From Pseudomonas sp. Seg1 (GTDB taxonomy: Bacteria; Pseudomonadota; Gammaproteobacteria; Pseudomonadales; Pseudomonadaceae): a DNA stretch of 64,000 nucleotides. The stretch lies in assembly GCF_018326005.1 (NCBI RefSeq), contig NZ_AP021903.1, positions 2,668,001 through 2,732,000 on the forward strand, written 5' to 3'. This document shows, one piece after another, positions 1 to 7,382 of the stretch; position 1 is the first letter of the stretch, and each line of letters opens with the position of its first letter. The notes beneath the pieces were generated by a model that saw only the letters and a program-made list of their open reading frames with translations, was not told the origin of the DNA and did not search any database. A program made the position numbers and the translations under genes.

Positions 1-2
1 CC

Positions 3-821
3 ACCATCACCCTAGAGACCGCGCTGGCCAACAATGACATTCAGGTCATCGGCGAAGAGTGGGCGGGGCGCAGTCCGGTGTGGGTCAAGGCCGAGGCCGA
101 GGGCAAGGTTGTCAGCCTGGGCGATACGGTCAAGGGCGCCACAGAAGGCTGGTGGGTGCCGGAATACGTGATCAAGGGCGACCCGGCCAAAGGCATCAAG
201 CCGCTGGCGCCGGACTTGCGCAGTGTCACTGACCTTAAAAAATACAAGGACGTGTTCAAGGACCCGGAAAGCCCGAGCAAGGGACGTTTCCTCAACAGTC
301 CGATTGGCTGGACGTCGGAAGTGGTCAACAAACAGAAGCTGACGGCTTACGGGTTGCAGGATGACTTCACCAATTTCCGCAGTGGCTCGGGTGCGGCGCT
401 GGACGCCGAGATCAGTTCTTCGATTCGTCGGGGTAAACCGGTGCTGTTTTACTACTGGTCGCCGACGCCGTTGCTGGGCAAGTTCAAACTGGTGCAGCTG
501 GAAGAACCACCATTTGATGCCGAGGCGTGGAAGACCCTGACCGACGCCGATAATCCCAACCCGAAACCGACACGCTCGCTGGCGTCGAAGTTGTCGATTG
601 GCGTGTCTACGCCGTTTCAGAAGCAGTATCCGCAGATTGCCGAGTTCTTCAGCAAGGTCGATTTTCCGATCGAACCGCTGAACAAGGCATTGGCGGAGAT
701 GAGCGAGAAACACACCGCGCCGCGGCAAGCGGCGGAGGCGTTCATGAAGGCGCATCCGGAAGTGTGGCAGGCGTGGTTGCCGAAGGATGTGGCGGAAAAG
801 GTTTCAGTTGAGCTGAAATAG
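3..821 (+). CDS. Glycine betaine/choline-type ABC transporter substrate-binding protein (5' end missing)
   Basis: The reading frame is open from the window edge, so the N-terminus with its signal peptide lies upstream. About 272 residues are present. They resemble the OpuAC/ProX class of periplasmic binding proteins for quaternary amines, with a Trp-rich segment (GWWVPEYVIKGD) near the start of the visible part and the C-terminal lobe ending around QAWLPKDVAEKV. By family knowledge it would deliver an osmoprotectant such as glycine betaine or choline to an ABC permease; no permease or ATPase gene follows, so its partners must be upstream or elsewhere. A REP pair follows the stop codon. The substrate cannot be read from the sequence. 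Confidence 0.8.
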   Translation, partial: TITLETALANNDIQVIGEEWAGRSPVWVKAEAEGKVVSLGDTVKGATEGWWVPEYVIKGDPAKGIKPLAPDLRSVTDLKKYKDVFKDPESPSKGRFLNSPIGWTSEVVNKQKLTAYGLQDDFTNFRSGSGAALDAEISSSIRRGKPVLFYYWSPTPLLGKFKLVQLEEPPFDAEAWKTLTDADNPNPKPTRSLASKLSIGVSTPFQKQYPQIAEFFSKVDFPIEPLNKALAEMSEKHTAPRQAAEAFMKAHPEVWQAWLPKDVAEKVSVELK

Positions 822-840
822 AGGTCGTTGCGGCTGGACT

Positions 841-933
841 CATCGCGGGCAAGCCCGCTCCCACAGGTTTTATTGTCGGGCACAAAGTGTATATACGACA
901 CTAAACAATGTGGGAGCGGGCTTGCCAGCGATG
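841..933. repeat. REP pair (inverted)
   Basis: Two REP palindromes in opposite orientation at 841-866 and 909-933, sharing the GGGAGCGGGCTTGC core and separated by about 40 bases. They lie between two convergent genes, the usual position for such elements in Pseudomonas. Confidence 0.9.
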
Positions 934-936
934 CTT

Positions 937-3069
937 TTAGAACCGGGTTTGTACCGCCAGTTCGAAGGTACGCGGTGTGCCCAGGTAATACGCCGGCGAC
1001 ACATGCGCGAATTCGGCATACACCTCATTGGTCAAATTGCGCACGCGGCCGGTGACGGTGGTGTGCGAATCAACCTTGTAGCTGAGGAAGCTGCCAAACA
1101 ACGTGTAAGACGGCACGGTCATGGTGTTGGCGCTGTCGGCAAACACCGAGGCCACGTAACGCGCATCGACTCCGCCTTGCCAATGCGGTGAGAAATCATA
1201 GGTCAGCCACAGATTGCCGACCCGGTCCGGAACGTTGGTCGGCGTGTTGCCCTTGCGCGACACCACCACGCCAGCGGCATTCTTTTCAGTGAAGTCATCG
1301 TACTGCGCGTCGACCCAGGCGAAGTTGCCCTCGGCGAGCAGTTTGTCGGTGATCCGCAATGAGCTGGCAATCTCGATGCCTTTTGACGTCTGCTGGCCGA
1401 CCGGAATGCTGCTGGTCGGGTCCAGCGGATCGGTAACGGCGAAGTCCTTTCGTTCGATGGTGTAGGCCGCCACCGTGGCCGAGCCGCGTCCGTTCAGATA
1501 GTCGAACTTGCTGCCGATTTCCCATTGTTTGCCGGTCGAGACGTCGAAGTCTTGCGTGCCGTTCGGTTGCTCCGCCGCAGTGCTGTACTGCACGTAGACA
1601 TTGGCCGACGGGATGAACTGATAGGTCAACCCGGCACGACCGGTCAGCGGTTCCCAGCTACGTTTGAGATGCTTTGGATTGGTCGCGGTGACGGTGCGGT
1701 GGTTGGTCACATCGAGGTCGATATCGTCATAACGCAGGCCGGTGAGCAGCGACAGTTTGTCGGTCAGCGCCAGGCGGTTTTCCACAAACAGCGCTTTGGT
1801 GGTGACCTCGTTGGTCTTGTCGCTGATCAGCTTGGGATTGGTGCCGGGAATATCGTAGAAATGCCCGGGCCGATAGCTGTTCGGGTCCACCGTGCTCGCG
1901 CCTTTGATGTTGAGCGGCGAGTTGGTGGTCTGATTGACCTTGTACTCGAAGCCACCGGACCACGTCGTGTCCAGACCGAACAGCGTGTTGTCGTGACGCA
2001 GTTCGAACTGGTTGCCGTTCTGTTCGCCTTGATGCCGCACCTGATAGGCCGTCGAGCGGTTCACCGCGGAGTTGTCGGCGTTGTACTGGTAGGTTTCGAG
2101 GTTGCGGTAATCGCGCTGGCTGTCGAGGTGATACAGCGTGTTGCGCAGTGTGGTGCTGTCGTTGATCCGGTAGTCGATGATCGAGCGTACCCAGATCGTC
2201 CGCTGCTCGTAGCGACCGTCTTCGACGTTGTAGTTGTTGAAGCGATTGTGTTTATCGATCTTCAACTCGCCGGCCTTGGGGTTGAGCACGGGGGTGCCCC
2301 AGTACGGACTGTCTTCGTGTTCATCCTGATATTCCAGAGCCAGGGTGTGCGACAGGTTTGGCGTGAGGTCGCTGAGCAACGAGAACGCCACGCTCCAGGC
2401 ATCGCGCTCCTGGCGGTCGATGTAGCCGTTGCTGGTGTTGTGACTGACGTCCAGTCTCGCGTAGTGCTGCACGTCGCTACCCGGGTCGGTCAACGCATGG
2501 TTGAGACCGAACGCGGTTTCGGTGGTGTCGTAGCTGCCGTAGCTGACCCGGCCTTCAACAGCCTGTTCATCGCGGCTCGCCAGTTTGGTTACGTAGTTCA
2601 ACGAGCCGCCCACCGAGCCTGCGCCGTTGATCAATGACGACGGGCCGCCGACCAGTTCGACCCGATCGTAAATCCACGCGTCCACCGGCCGTGCGAGGCC
2701 GCCGGATACGTTAATGCCGTTGAACATCTGGGTGATCTGGCTGCTGGTGAAACCGCGATAGGAGACGAAGCCGCCAAAGCCCGGCGGTGCGCTGGCGTTG
2801 ACTCCGGGCAGGGTGTTGGCGGCGTCCTGGAAGTTCTGCGCGCCGTGGCGTTCGATGTCGTTGCGGTTGGCGATGGCGACCGAGGCGGGCGTGTCGCGCA
2901 CGCTCAAACCGAGGCGCGAGGCCATGCCGCTGGATTGGTCGAGGCTCAGGCCCGGCTCAGTGCCGGATTCGCCATCGATGGTGATGGGCGCCAGATCTAC
3001 GGTGGATTGCGCCCAGACGTTAACGGACAGGCAGCCGCACAGGCTCGCCAGCAGAGTGAGTTGTTTCAT
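937..3069 (-). CDS. TonB-dependent outer-membrane receptor (siderophore type)
   Basis: A 710-residue outer-membrane receptor. It has a signal peptide (MKQLTLLASLCGCLSVNVWA), a plug domain from about residue 55 to 165 (including DTPASVAIANRNDIERHG and VELVGGPSSLINGAGSVGG) and a long beta-barrel ending in Phe (FELAVQTRF), as expected for barrel assembly. The mature protein reaches the plug within about 40 residues, so there is no N-terminal STN signalling domain and the receptor probably does not drive its own sigma/anti-sigma pair. It lies 74 bp downstream of a DUF2946 gene on the same strand and is probably cotranscribed with it. DUF2946 genes often accompany copper-related receptors, so copper-chelate or siderophore uptake are both possible; the ligand is not identifiable here. 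Confidence 0.88.
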   Translation of the reverse strand: MKQLTLLASLCGCLSVNVWAQSTVDLAPITIDGESGTEPGLSLDQSSGMASRLGLSVRDTPASVAIANRNDIERHGAQNFQDAANTLPGVNASAPPGFGGFVSYRGFTSSQITQMFNGINVSGGLARPVDAWIYDRVELVGGPSSLINGAGSVGGSLNYVTKLASRDEQAVEGRVSYGSYDTTETAFGLNHALTDPGSDVQHYARLDVSHNTSNGYIDRQERDAWSVAFSLLSDLTPNLSHTLALEYQDEHEDSPYWGTPVLNPKAGELKIDKHNRFNNYNVEDGRYEQRTIWVRSIIDYRINDSTTLRNTLYHLDSQRDYRNLETYQYNADNSAVNRSTAYQVRHQGEQNGNQFELRHDNTLFGLDTTWSGGFEYKVNQTTNSPLNIKGASTVDPNSYRPGHFYDIPGTNPKLISDKTNEVTTKALFVENRLALTDKLSLLTGLRYDDIDLDVTNHRTVTATNPKHLKRSWEPLTGRAGLTYQFIPSANVYVQYSTAAEQPNGTQDFDVSTGKQWEIGSKFDYLNGRGSATVAAYTIERKDFAVTDPLDPTSSIPVGQQTSKGIEIASSLRITDKLLAEGNFAWVDAQYDDFTEKNAAGVVVSRKGNTPTNVPDRVGNLWLTYDFSPHWQGGVDARYVASVFADSANTMTVPSYTLFGSFLSYKVDSHTTVTGRVRNLTNEVYAEFAHVSPAYYLGTPRTFELAVQTRF

Positions 3070-3143
3070 TGTTGAATCCTGAATGCTTGTCTAGGAATCA
3101 GCGCACAGGCAAACGCCGCGCGTTGGCGCAGTGAGCTGAAAAA

Positions 3144-3548
3144 TCAAAAAGGCAAAGTCACTCGGGCGAGCGGCGGGGCGCGAGGGTTGGCGGAGGGCCA
3201 GGTGAAGCGAGCAGGGAGGTCGGCACTGAAGATAGGGGCCAGTGGCGGGCTGTGTTGCTCCGGCAGGGTCGCCAGGGTCAGGCTGGAGTTGAACGCCGGG
3301 CCCATGCCGCCAGTCGAGCACAATGGGCAGCCAAATGCTTTGGACAGCGTCGGCAGTTTTTCTTCGGTGGGATTGCTGGTGAGCGGCGCTTGAGTCGCCG
3401 GATCGACCGTACAGAACTGACCACCGATGCCGTTGAGCTGCATCCCGACCATTTGTCCGTGACCGATGCTGCAGGCGAACACGTTGAACAGGACGCAGCA
3501 GTAAAGCATCCAGGCCAGCAGTGAACGATCGGTACGGGAGAATTTCAT
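3144..3548 (-). CDS. DUF2946 family protein
   Basis: A 134-residue protein with one hydrophobic N-terminal segment (LLAWMLYCCVLFNVFAC), then an exported region with a conserved CPLC pair (FGCPLCSTGG) and a Pro-rich tail. These are the hallmarks of DUF2946, a family of unknown function frequently found beside copper-responsive or TonB-receptor genes. Start ATG at 3548. It is the first gene of a probable two-gene unit with the TonB receptor. The cysteine pair and the context suggest metal handling in the periplasm, but this is inference. Confidence 0.75.
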   Translation of the reverse strand: MKFSRTDRSLLAWMLYCCVLFNVFACSIGHGQMVGMQLNGIGGQFCTVDPATQAPLTSNPTEEKLPTLSKAFGCPLCSTGGMGPAFNSSLTLATLPEQHSPPLAPIFSADLPARFTWPSANPRAPPLARVTLPF

Positions 3549-3641
3549 GGGGCGGCACTTTACCGTACCGCTGATCGGTCGTGCACTTGAAAAAATTGCG
3601 ACTAGGATGATTTGTTCAAATCCCTTTCAAGGATTTCAACC

Positions 3642-4082
3642 ATGACCTTTGTGTTGGCTCAATGGCTGGTGACTGTTTTTGCGGTAATCGCCCTGGTGCA
3701 TGTGTACTGGGCGCTGGGCGGGCAATGGGCGGCGGTGGCGGCAGTGCCGCAAGTTCCGGTGGCAGGCCTGGTGCCGACAGTGCGACCGGCGTTCAAACCG
3801 TCGGGCTGGATCACGTTGGTGGTGGCTGCGGCTTTATTGGCGATTGCCGCGCTGGTGTGTCTGCGGGTCGGCTGGGGCGTGCCGGCGGTGCATCACAAGG
3901 CGTTGCAATGGCTGATCAGTGCGATTGCGCTATTGATGTTTGCCCGGGCGATTGGTGATTCGCATCTGGTGGGGTTTTTCAAGGAAGTGAAGGGTTCGCG
4001 GTTTGCACGGCTGGATACCTGGGTGTATTCGCCGTTGTGCGCGTTGTTGGGGGCGGGGTTGTTGGCAGTGGCTTGGGTTTGA
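3642..4082 (+). CDS. DUF3995 domain membrane protein
   Basis: A 146-residue integral membrane protein with four predicted transmembrane segments (around residues 5-25, 55-75, 85-105 and 125-145). The sequence around HVYWALGG and LLMFARAIGDSHLVGFFK matches the DUF3995 family of small inner-membrane proteins of unknown function. I choose ATG 3642 (MTFVLAQW), which follows an AGGAT ribosome-binding site, over an in-frame TTG at 3612. It is monocistronic and followed by a REP pair. Confidence 0.75.
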   Translation: MTFVLAQWLVTVFAVIALVHVYWALGGQWAAVAAVPQVPVAGLVPTVRPAFKPSGWITLVVAAALLAIAALVCLRVGWGVPAVHHKALQWLISAIALLMFARAIGDSHLVGFFKEVKGSRFARLDTWVYSPLCALLGAGLLAVAWV

Positions 4083-4118
4083 GGTCAGGTCGGATTTGTG
4101 TGGTTGCTGAACTGGCCT

Positions 4119-4211
4119 CATCGCGGGCAAGCCCGCTCCCACAGTGATTGTGGGTGTACGCAAATACCGGACCCCACCTAAAACCCTGTGGGAGCTGGCT
4201 TGCCAGCGATG
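4119..4211. repeat. REP pair (inverted)
   Basis: REP palindromes in opposite orientation at 4119-4144 and 4186-4211. They separate the DUF3995 gene from the convergent 3' end of the antiporter operon and may act as transcript ends. Confidence 0.9.
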
Positions 4212-4242
4212 AGGCCAGCACCAACACCACAAGGATTCGGAA

Positions 4243-4605
4243 TCAACTACCGCTTTCAGTGCGGCGGCTGCTGACTTCGGCCGGCACATCATCCCCGGCC
4301 ATGCGCTTGCGGAACAACGCCGCCCGGGCCAGCAGCAGTGTGGTCACCGGCACGGTGATCGCCAGCAGGATCGGAATCAGCCACGCGTGCACCACCGGCC
4401 CGGACTTCAGCGCCGAAAAGCAGATGATCGAGGCAAGCGCCACGCACCACGCGCCCAGCGTCGAAGCCAGTGCCGGCGGGTGCATGCGTTGGAAATAGTC
4501 CTTCATCCGCAACAGTCCTATCGCGCCGATCAGCGCAAACAAGCCGCTGAGCACCAGCAGGATCGCCACCGGAATCTCAATCCACAGAGACAGTTCCGCA
4601 TTCAT
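4243..4605 (-). CDS. shaG: Na+(K+)/H+ antiporter subunit G
   Basis: A 120-residue MnhG/PhaG-family subunit with three transmembrane helices. The sequence around GLFALIGAIGLLRMKDYFQRMHP and TLGAWCVALASI is the MnhG signature. It is the last gene of the Sha/Mrp operon and its start overlaps the stop of the F subunit by 4 bp, implying translational coupling. The multi-subunit complex in the cytoplasmic membrane exchanges Na+ or K+ for protons and supports salt and alkali tolerance. Confidence 0.95.
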   Translation of the reverse strand: MNAELSLWIEIPVAILLVLSGLFALIGAIGLLRMKDYFQRMHPPALASTLGAWCVALASIICFSALKSGPVVHAWLIPILLAITVPVTTLLLARAALFRKRMAGDDVPAEVSSRRTESGS

Positions 4606-4880
4606 TCGATCACCTCGCCACGCAGCAGGAATTTCGCCAAGGCAAACGAGCCGACGAAGCCGAACAGCGCGATCAGCAGCGCCGCTTCAAAGTAAGTGTC
4701 ACTGGAGTAACGAATGCCCAGGGTCAGCATCATCAGCATCGCCACGATGTACAGATAGTCCAGCGCGAGTACCCGATCCTGCGCCGACGGCCCTTTGAAC
4801 AGGCGTACCAGCGTCAGCACCATGGCCAGCGAGAACAGGAACAGCGTCAGCAGAATCGCGTTCGACAGTAATGGGCTCAT
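4602..4880 (-). CDS. shaF: Na+(K+)/H+ antiporter subunit F
   Basis: A 92-residue MnhF/MrpF subunit with three transmembrane helices. The motif around RLFKGPSAQDRVLALD is the family's conserved cytoplasmic loop. The gene overlaps both neighbours (E and G) by 4 bp. Its length is typical for the family. Confidence 0.95.
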   Translation of the reverse strand: MSPLLSNAILLTLFLFSLAMVLTLVRLFKGPSAQDRVLALDYLYIVAMLMMLTLGIRYSSDTYFEAALLIALFGFVGSFALAKFLLRGEVIE

Positions 4881-5365
4881 TCGAAAATCTCCATCAACGG
4901 CCGCTCGTAAGCACTCTTGAAGTGCTCGATGAATTGCGCCTCGTCATCCAGATCCCAGACGTGCAGCAAGAGAATGCTGCGATCCAGTGCCAGTTCCGAC
5001 CACACCGTGCCGGGCACCACCGTGCAGATCATCGACAACGTGGCCAGGCCGTGGGCGTCGCGCAGGTCCAGCGGCACTTTGACGAAGCACGAGCGAGGCG
5101 GGCGGCGACCGGCGTTGAGCACGCCCCAGGCAACGATCAGGTTGGAAACCACAACATCGCGCCCGACGAGGAAGAACAGGCGCAGGATCGTCAGCGGTCG
5201 GCGGATGCGCACTTGTTTCGGACGCAACTTGCGCATCATCAACGGCGCGCAGAATCCCAGAATTGCGCCAAGCAGCAGGTTGCCCGGGCTGATCGACAGG
5301 TTCAGGGTCAACCACAACGCACACAGTGCCAAGGAGAGTAACGGTGCCGGAAACACGCGCTTCAT
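4877..5365 (-). CDS. shaE: Na+(K+)/H+ antiporter subunit E
   Basis: A 162-residue MnhE/MrpE subunit with two N-terminal transmembrane segments, the loop around FFLVGRDVVVSNLIVAWGVL and a cytoplasmic C-terminal domain (TVVPGTVWSELALDRSILLLHV). It overlaps the D and F genes by 4 bp. In characterised Mrp systems E is needed for assembly of the complex. Confidence 0.95.
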   Translation of the reverse strand: MKRVFPAPLLSLALCALWLTLNLSISPGNLLLGAILGFCAPLMMRKLRPKQVRIRRPLTILRLFFLVGRDVVVSNLIVAWGVLNAGRRPPRSCFVKVPLDLRDAHGLATLSMICTVVPGTVWSELALDRSILLLHVWDLDDEAQFIEHFKSAYERPLMEIFE

Positions 5366-7041
5366 GGCTGCACCTCCAGCACGGCTGCCTTGGCTTCCGG
5401 ACTCGGCACCGCGCGGGTGCCGAGCACCGCCATCACGTATTGCTGCGGATTGTTCAGGGCATCGGCCGTGGCCTGGGTGTAGCGCAGCAACGGTTCAGCC
5501 TTGAAGGTCAGGGCGATGCTCAAGCCCAGCAGCAGGAAAATCGGCGCGCATTCAAGTTTGCGCAGGAGCGGCGATGGGCGTTCTTCCGGTGTCCAGAAAC
5601 GCTGGATGCCGAGGCGCGAGAACGCCATCAACGAAGCCAGACCGGACAGGATCAACAGCGCCAGCAAGGCCCACGCGGCATTGGATATCGGTGCGCCGGT
5701 GCCCAATCCCAGCGGATTGAGCAGCGCGCCGATCAGGCTGAGCTTGCCGATAAACCCGGACAGCGGCGGCATGCCGATGATCAGCAGGGCGCAGGCAATG
5801 AAGCTCAGCCCGAGAAAGGCCATGGTCCACGGAATGACCTGACCGACAACGGCCTTCTGCTCGTCGTCGAGGTTGATGCCTTTGGGCGGCTGCAGGGATT
5901 CCTGCGGTCGCGGCAGCAGCTCGCTTTCGTCTTCCAGCGGGATCTCGTTGGCCGAGCGCGAACGCTCGATCAACTCGGCCAGCAGGAACAGCGCGCTCAG
6001 GGCCAGGGTTGAGCTGACCAGATAGAACAGCGCCGCGCCGATCAGGTTCGGCTGGGCGAAGCCGACGGCCGAGAGCAGGATCCCCGCCGAGACCAGAATG
6101 CTCAGGCTGGCCATGCGCTCCAGGCGTTGTGCGGCAAGAATCGCCAGCGCCGCGCAGGCCATGGTCGCCATGCCGCCGTAGATCAGCCAGTCACCGCCGA
6201 AGAACGCCGACGCCCCGGCTTGCCCGGAGAACAGCAGCGTCCACAGACGCAGCAGGGTGTAGACGCCGACCTTGGTCATGATCGCGAACATCGCCGCCAC
6301 CGGGGCACTGGCCGAGGAGTAGGCCGGCACCAGCCAGAAGTTAAGCGGCCACATGCCAGCCTTGGCCAGGAACGCTACGGCGAGAATCCCGGCGCCGGCA
6401 TGCAACAAGCCACGGTCGGCTTCCGGCACCAGCGGAATTTTCAGCGCCAGATCGGCCATGTTCAGGGTGCCGGTCACGCCGTAGATCAACGCCGCGCCGA
6501 TCAGAAACAATGACGAGGCGAGCAAATTGATCGAGATGTAATGCAACCCCGACGACACCCGCGCGCGACCCGACCCATGCAGCAACAGGCCATAAGACGC
6601 GGCCAGCAGCACCTCGAAGAACACGAACAGGTTGAACAGGTCCGCCGTCAGGAACGCGCCGTACAGGCCCATCAACTGAATCTGGAACAGTGCGTGGAAA
6701 CTCGAACCGGCGCCGTCCCAACGCGCCATGGCGAAGAGGAGGGCGCTGACGCCGATGATCCCGGTCAGCACCAGCATCAGCGCGGACAGGCGATCGACCA
6801 CCAGCACAATGCCGAATGGCGCCTGCCAGTTGCCCGGCAGGTACACGCCGATCGAGCCGGGCACGCCAGTGGTCTGCGTCCATTGCAGCAGCATCACCGA
6901 AATGAACAGGCCGACGAGGCTGGAGAACAGGTTGATTTTCGCCTTTAGCGGCCGGTGCCGTTCGCCGAGCATCAGCATGATCGCGGCGGTCAGCAGCGGC
7001 AGCAGGATCGGTGCGGCGATCAGGTGAGTCATCGCCATCAT
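5362..7041 (-). CDS. shaD: Na+(K+)/H+ antiporter subunit D
   Basis: A 559-residue NuoN/MrpD-type polytopic membrane protein with about 14 transmembrane helices, homologous to proton-pumping subunits of respiratory complex I. Visible features are the Lys in the helix around AKAGMWPLNFWLVPAYSSAS and the region FNLFVFFEVLLAASYGLL. It carries a hydrophilic insertion near residues 360-395 (ERSRSANEIPLEDESELL), as Pseudomonas ShaD proteins often do. It overlaps C and E by 4 bp. Confidence 0.95.
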   Translation of the reverse strand: MMAMTHLIAAPILLPLLTAAIMLMLGERHRPLKAKINLFSSLVGLFISVMLLQWTQTTGVPGSIGVYLPGNWQAPFGIVLVVDRLSALMLVLTGIIGVSALLFAMARWDGAGSSFHALFQIQLMGLYGAFLTADLFNLFVFFEVLLAASYGLLLHGSGRARVSSGLHYISINLLASSLFLIGAALIYGVTGTLNMADLALKIPLVPEADRGLLHAGAGILAVAFLAKAGMWPLNFWLVPAYSSASAPVAAMFAIMTKVGVYTLLRLWTLLFSGQAGASAFFGGDWLIYGGMATMACAALAILAAQRLERMASLSILVSAGILLSAVGFAQPNLIGAALFYLVSSTLALSALFLLAELIERSRSANEIPLEDESELLPRPQESLQPPKGINLDDEQKAVVGQVIPWTMAFLGLSFIACALLIIGMPPLSGFIGKLSLIGALLNPLGLGTGAPISNAAWALLALLILSGLASLMAFSRLGIQRFWTPEERPSPLLRKLECAPIFLLLGLSIALTFKAEPLLRYTQATADALNNPQQYVMAVLGTRAVPSPEAKAAVLEVQP

Positions 7042-7382
7042 TCCTTGGGCTCCCGGCCGTCGACGTGGTCAGTGCCGGTCAGGCCCCGCGAGGCGAGCAG
7101 CACCACCAGGAACAGAGCGGTCATGGCGAAGCTGATGACGATTGCGGTCAGTACCAATGCTTGTGGCAGCGGGTCGGTGTAGTGCAACAAGTCTTGCGTC
7201 ACGCCGTCCTTGATCACCGGCTCCTTGCCGATGAACAGGCTGCCCATGCTGAAGATGAACAGGTTGACTGCGTACGACAGCAGGCACAGACCCATGACCA
7301 CCTGAAAGGTCCGTGGTCGCAGGATCAACCAGACGCCGGAAGCGGCGAGGACGCCGATGGCGATTGCGATGACTTCTTCCAT
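7038..7382 (-). CDS. shaC: Na+(K+)/H+ antiporter subunit C
   Basis: A 114-residue MnhC/NuoK-like subunit with three transmembrane helices. The stretch YAVNLFIFSMGSLF and the helix ALVLTAIVISFAMTALFLV are characteristic. Its start codon shares one base with the stop of the A gene (TGATG) and its end overlaps D by 4 bp, so the whole operon is tightly coupled. Confidence 0.95.
   Translation of the reverse strand: MEEVIAIAIGVLAASGVWLILRPRTFQVVMGLCLLSYAVNLFIFSMGSLFIGKEPVIKDGVTQDLLHYTDPLPQALVLTAIVISFAMTALFLVVLLASRGLTGTDHVDGREPKE

Noticed and set aside
1525..2637. 370-codon plus-strand frame
   Set aside because: Antisense to the TonB receptor; no recognisable domain and shadow-type composition.
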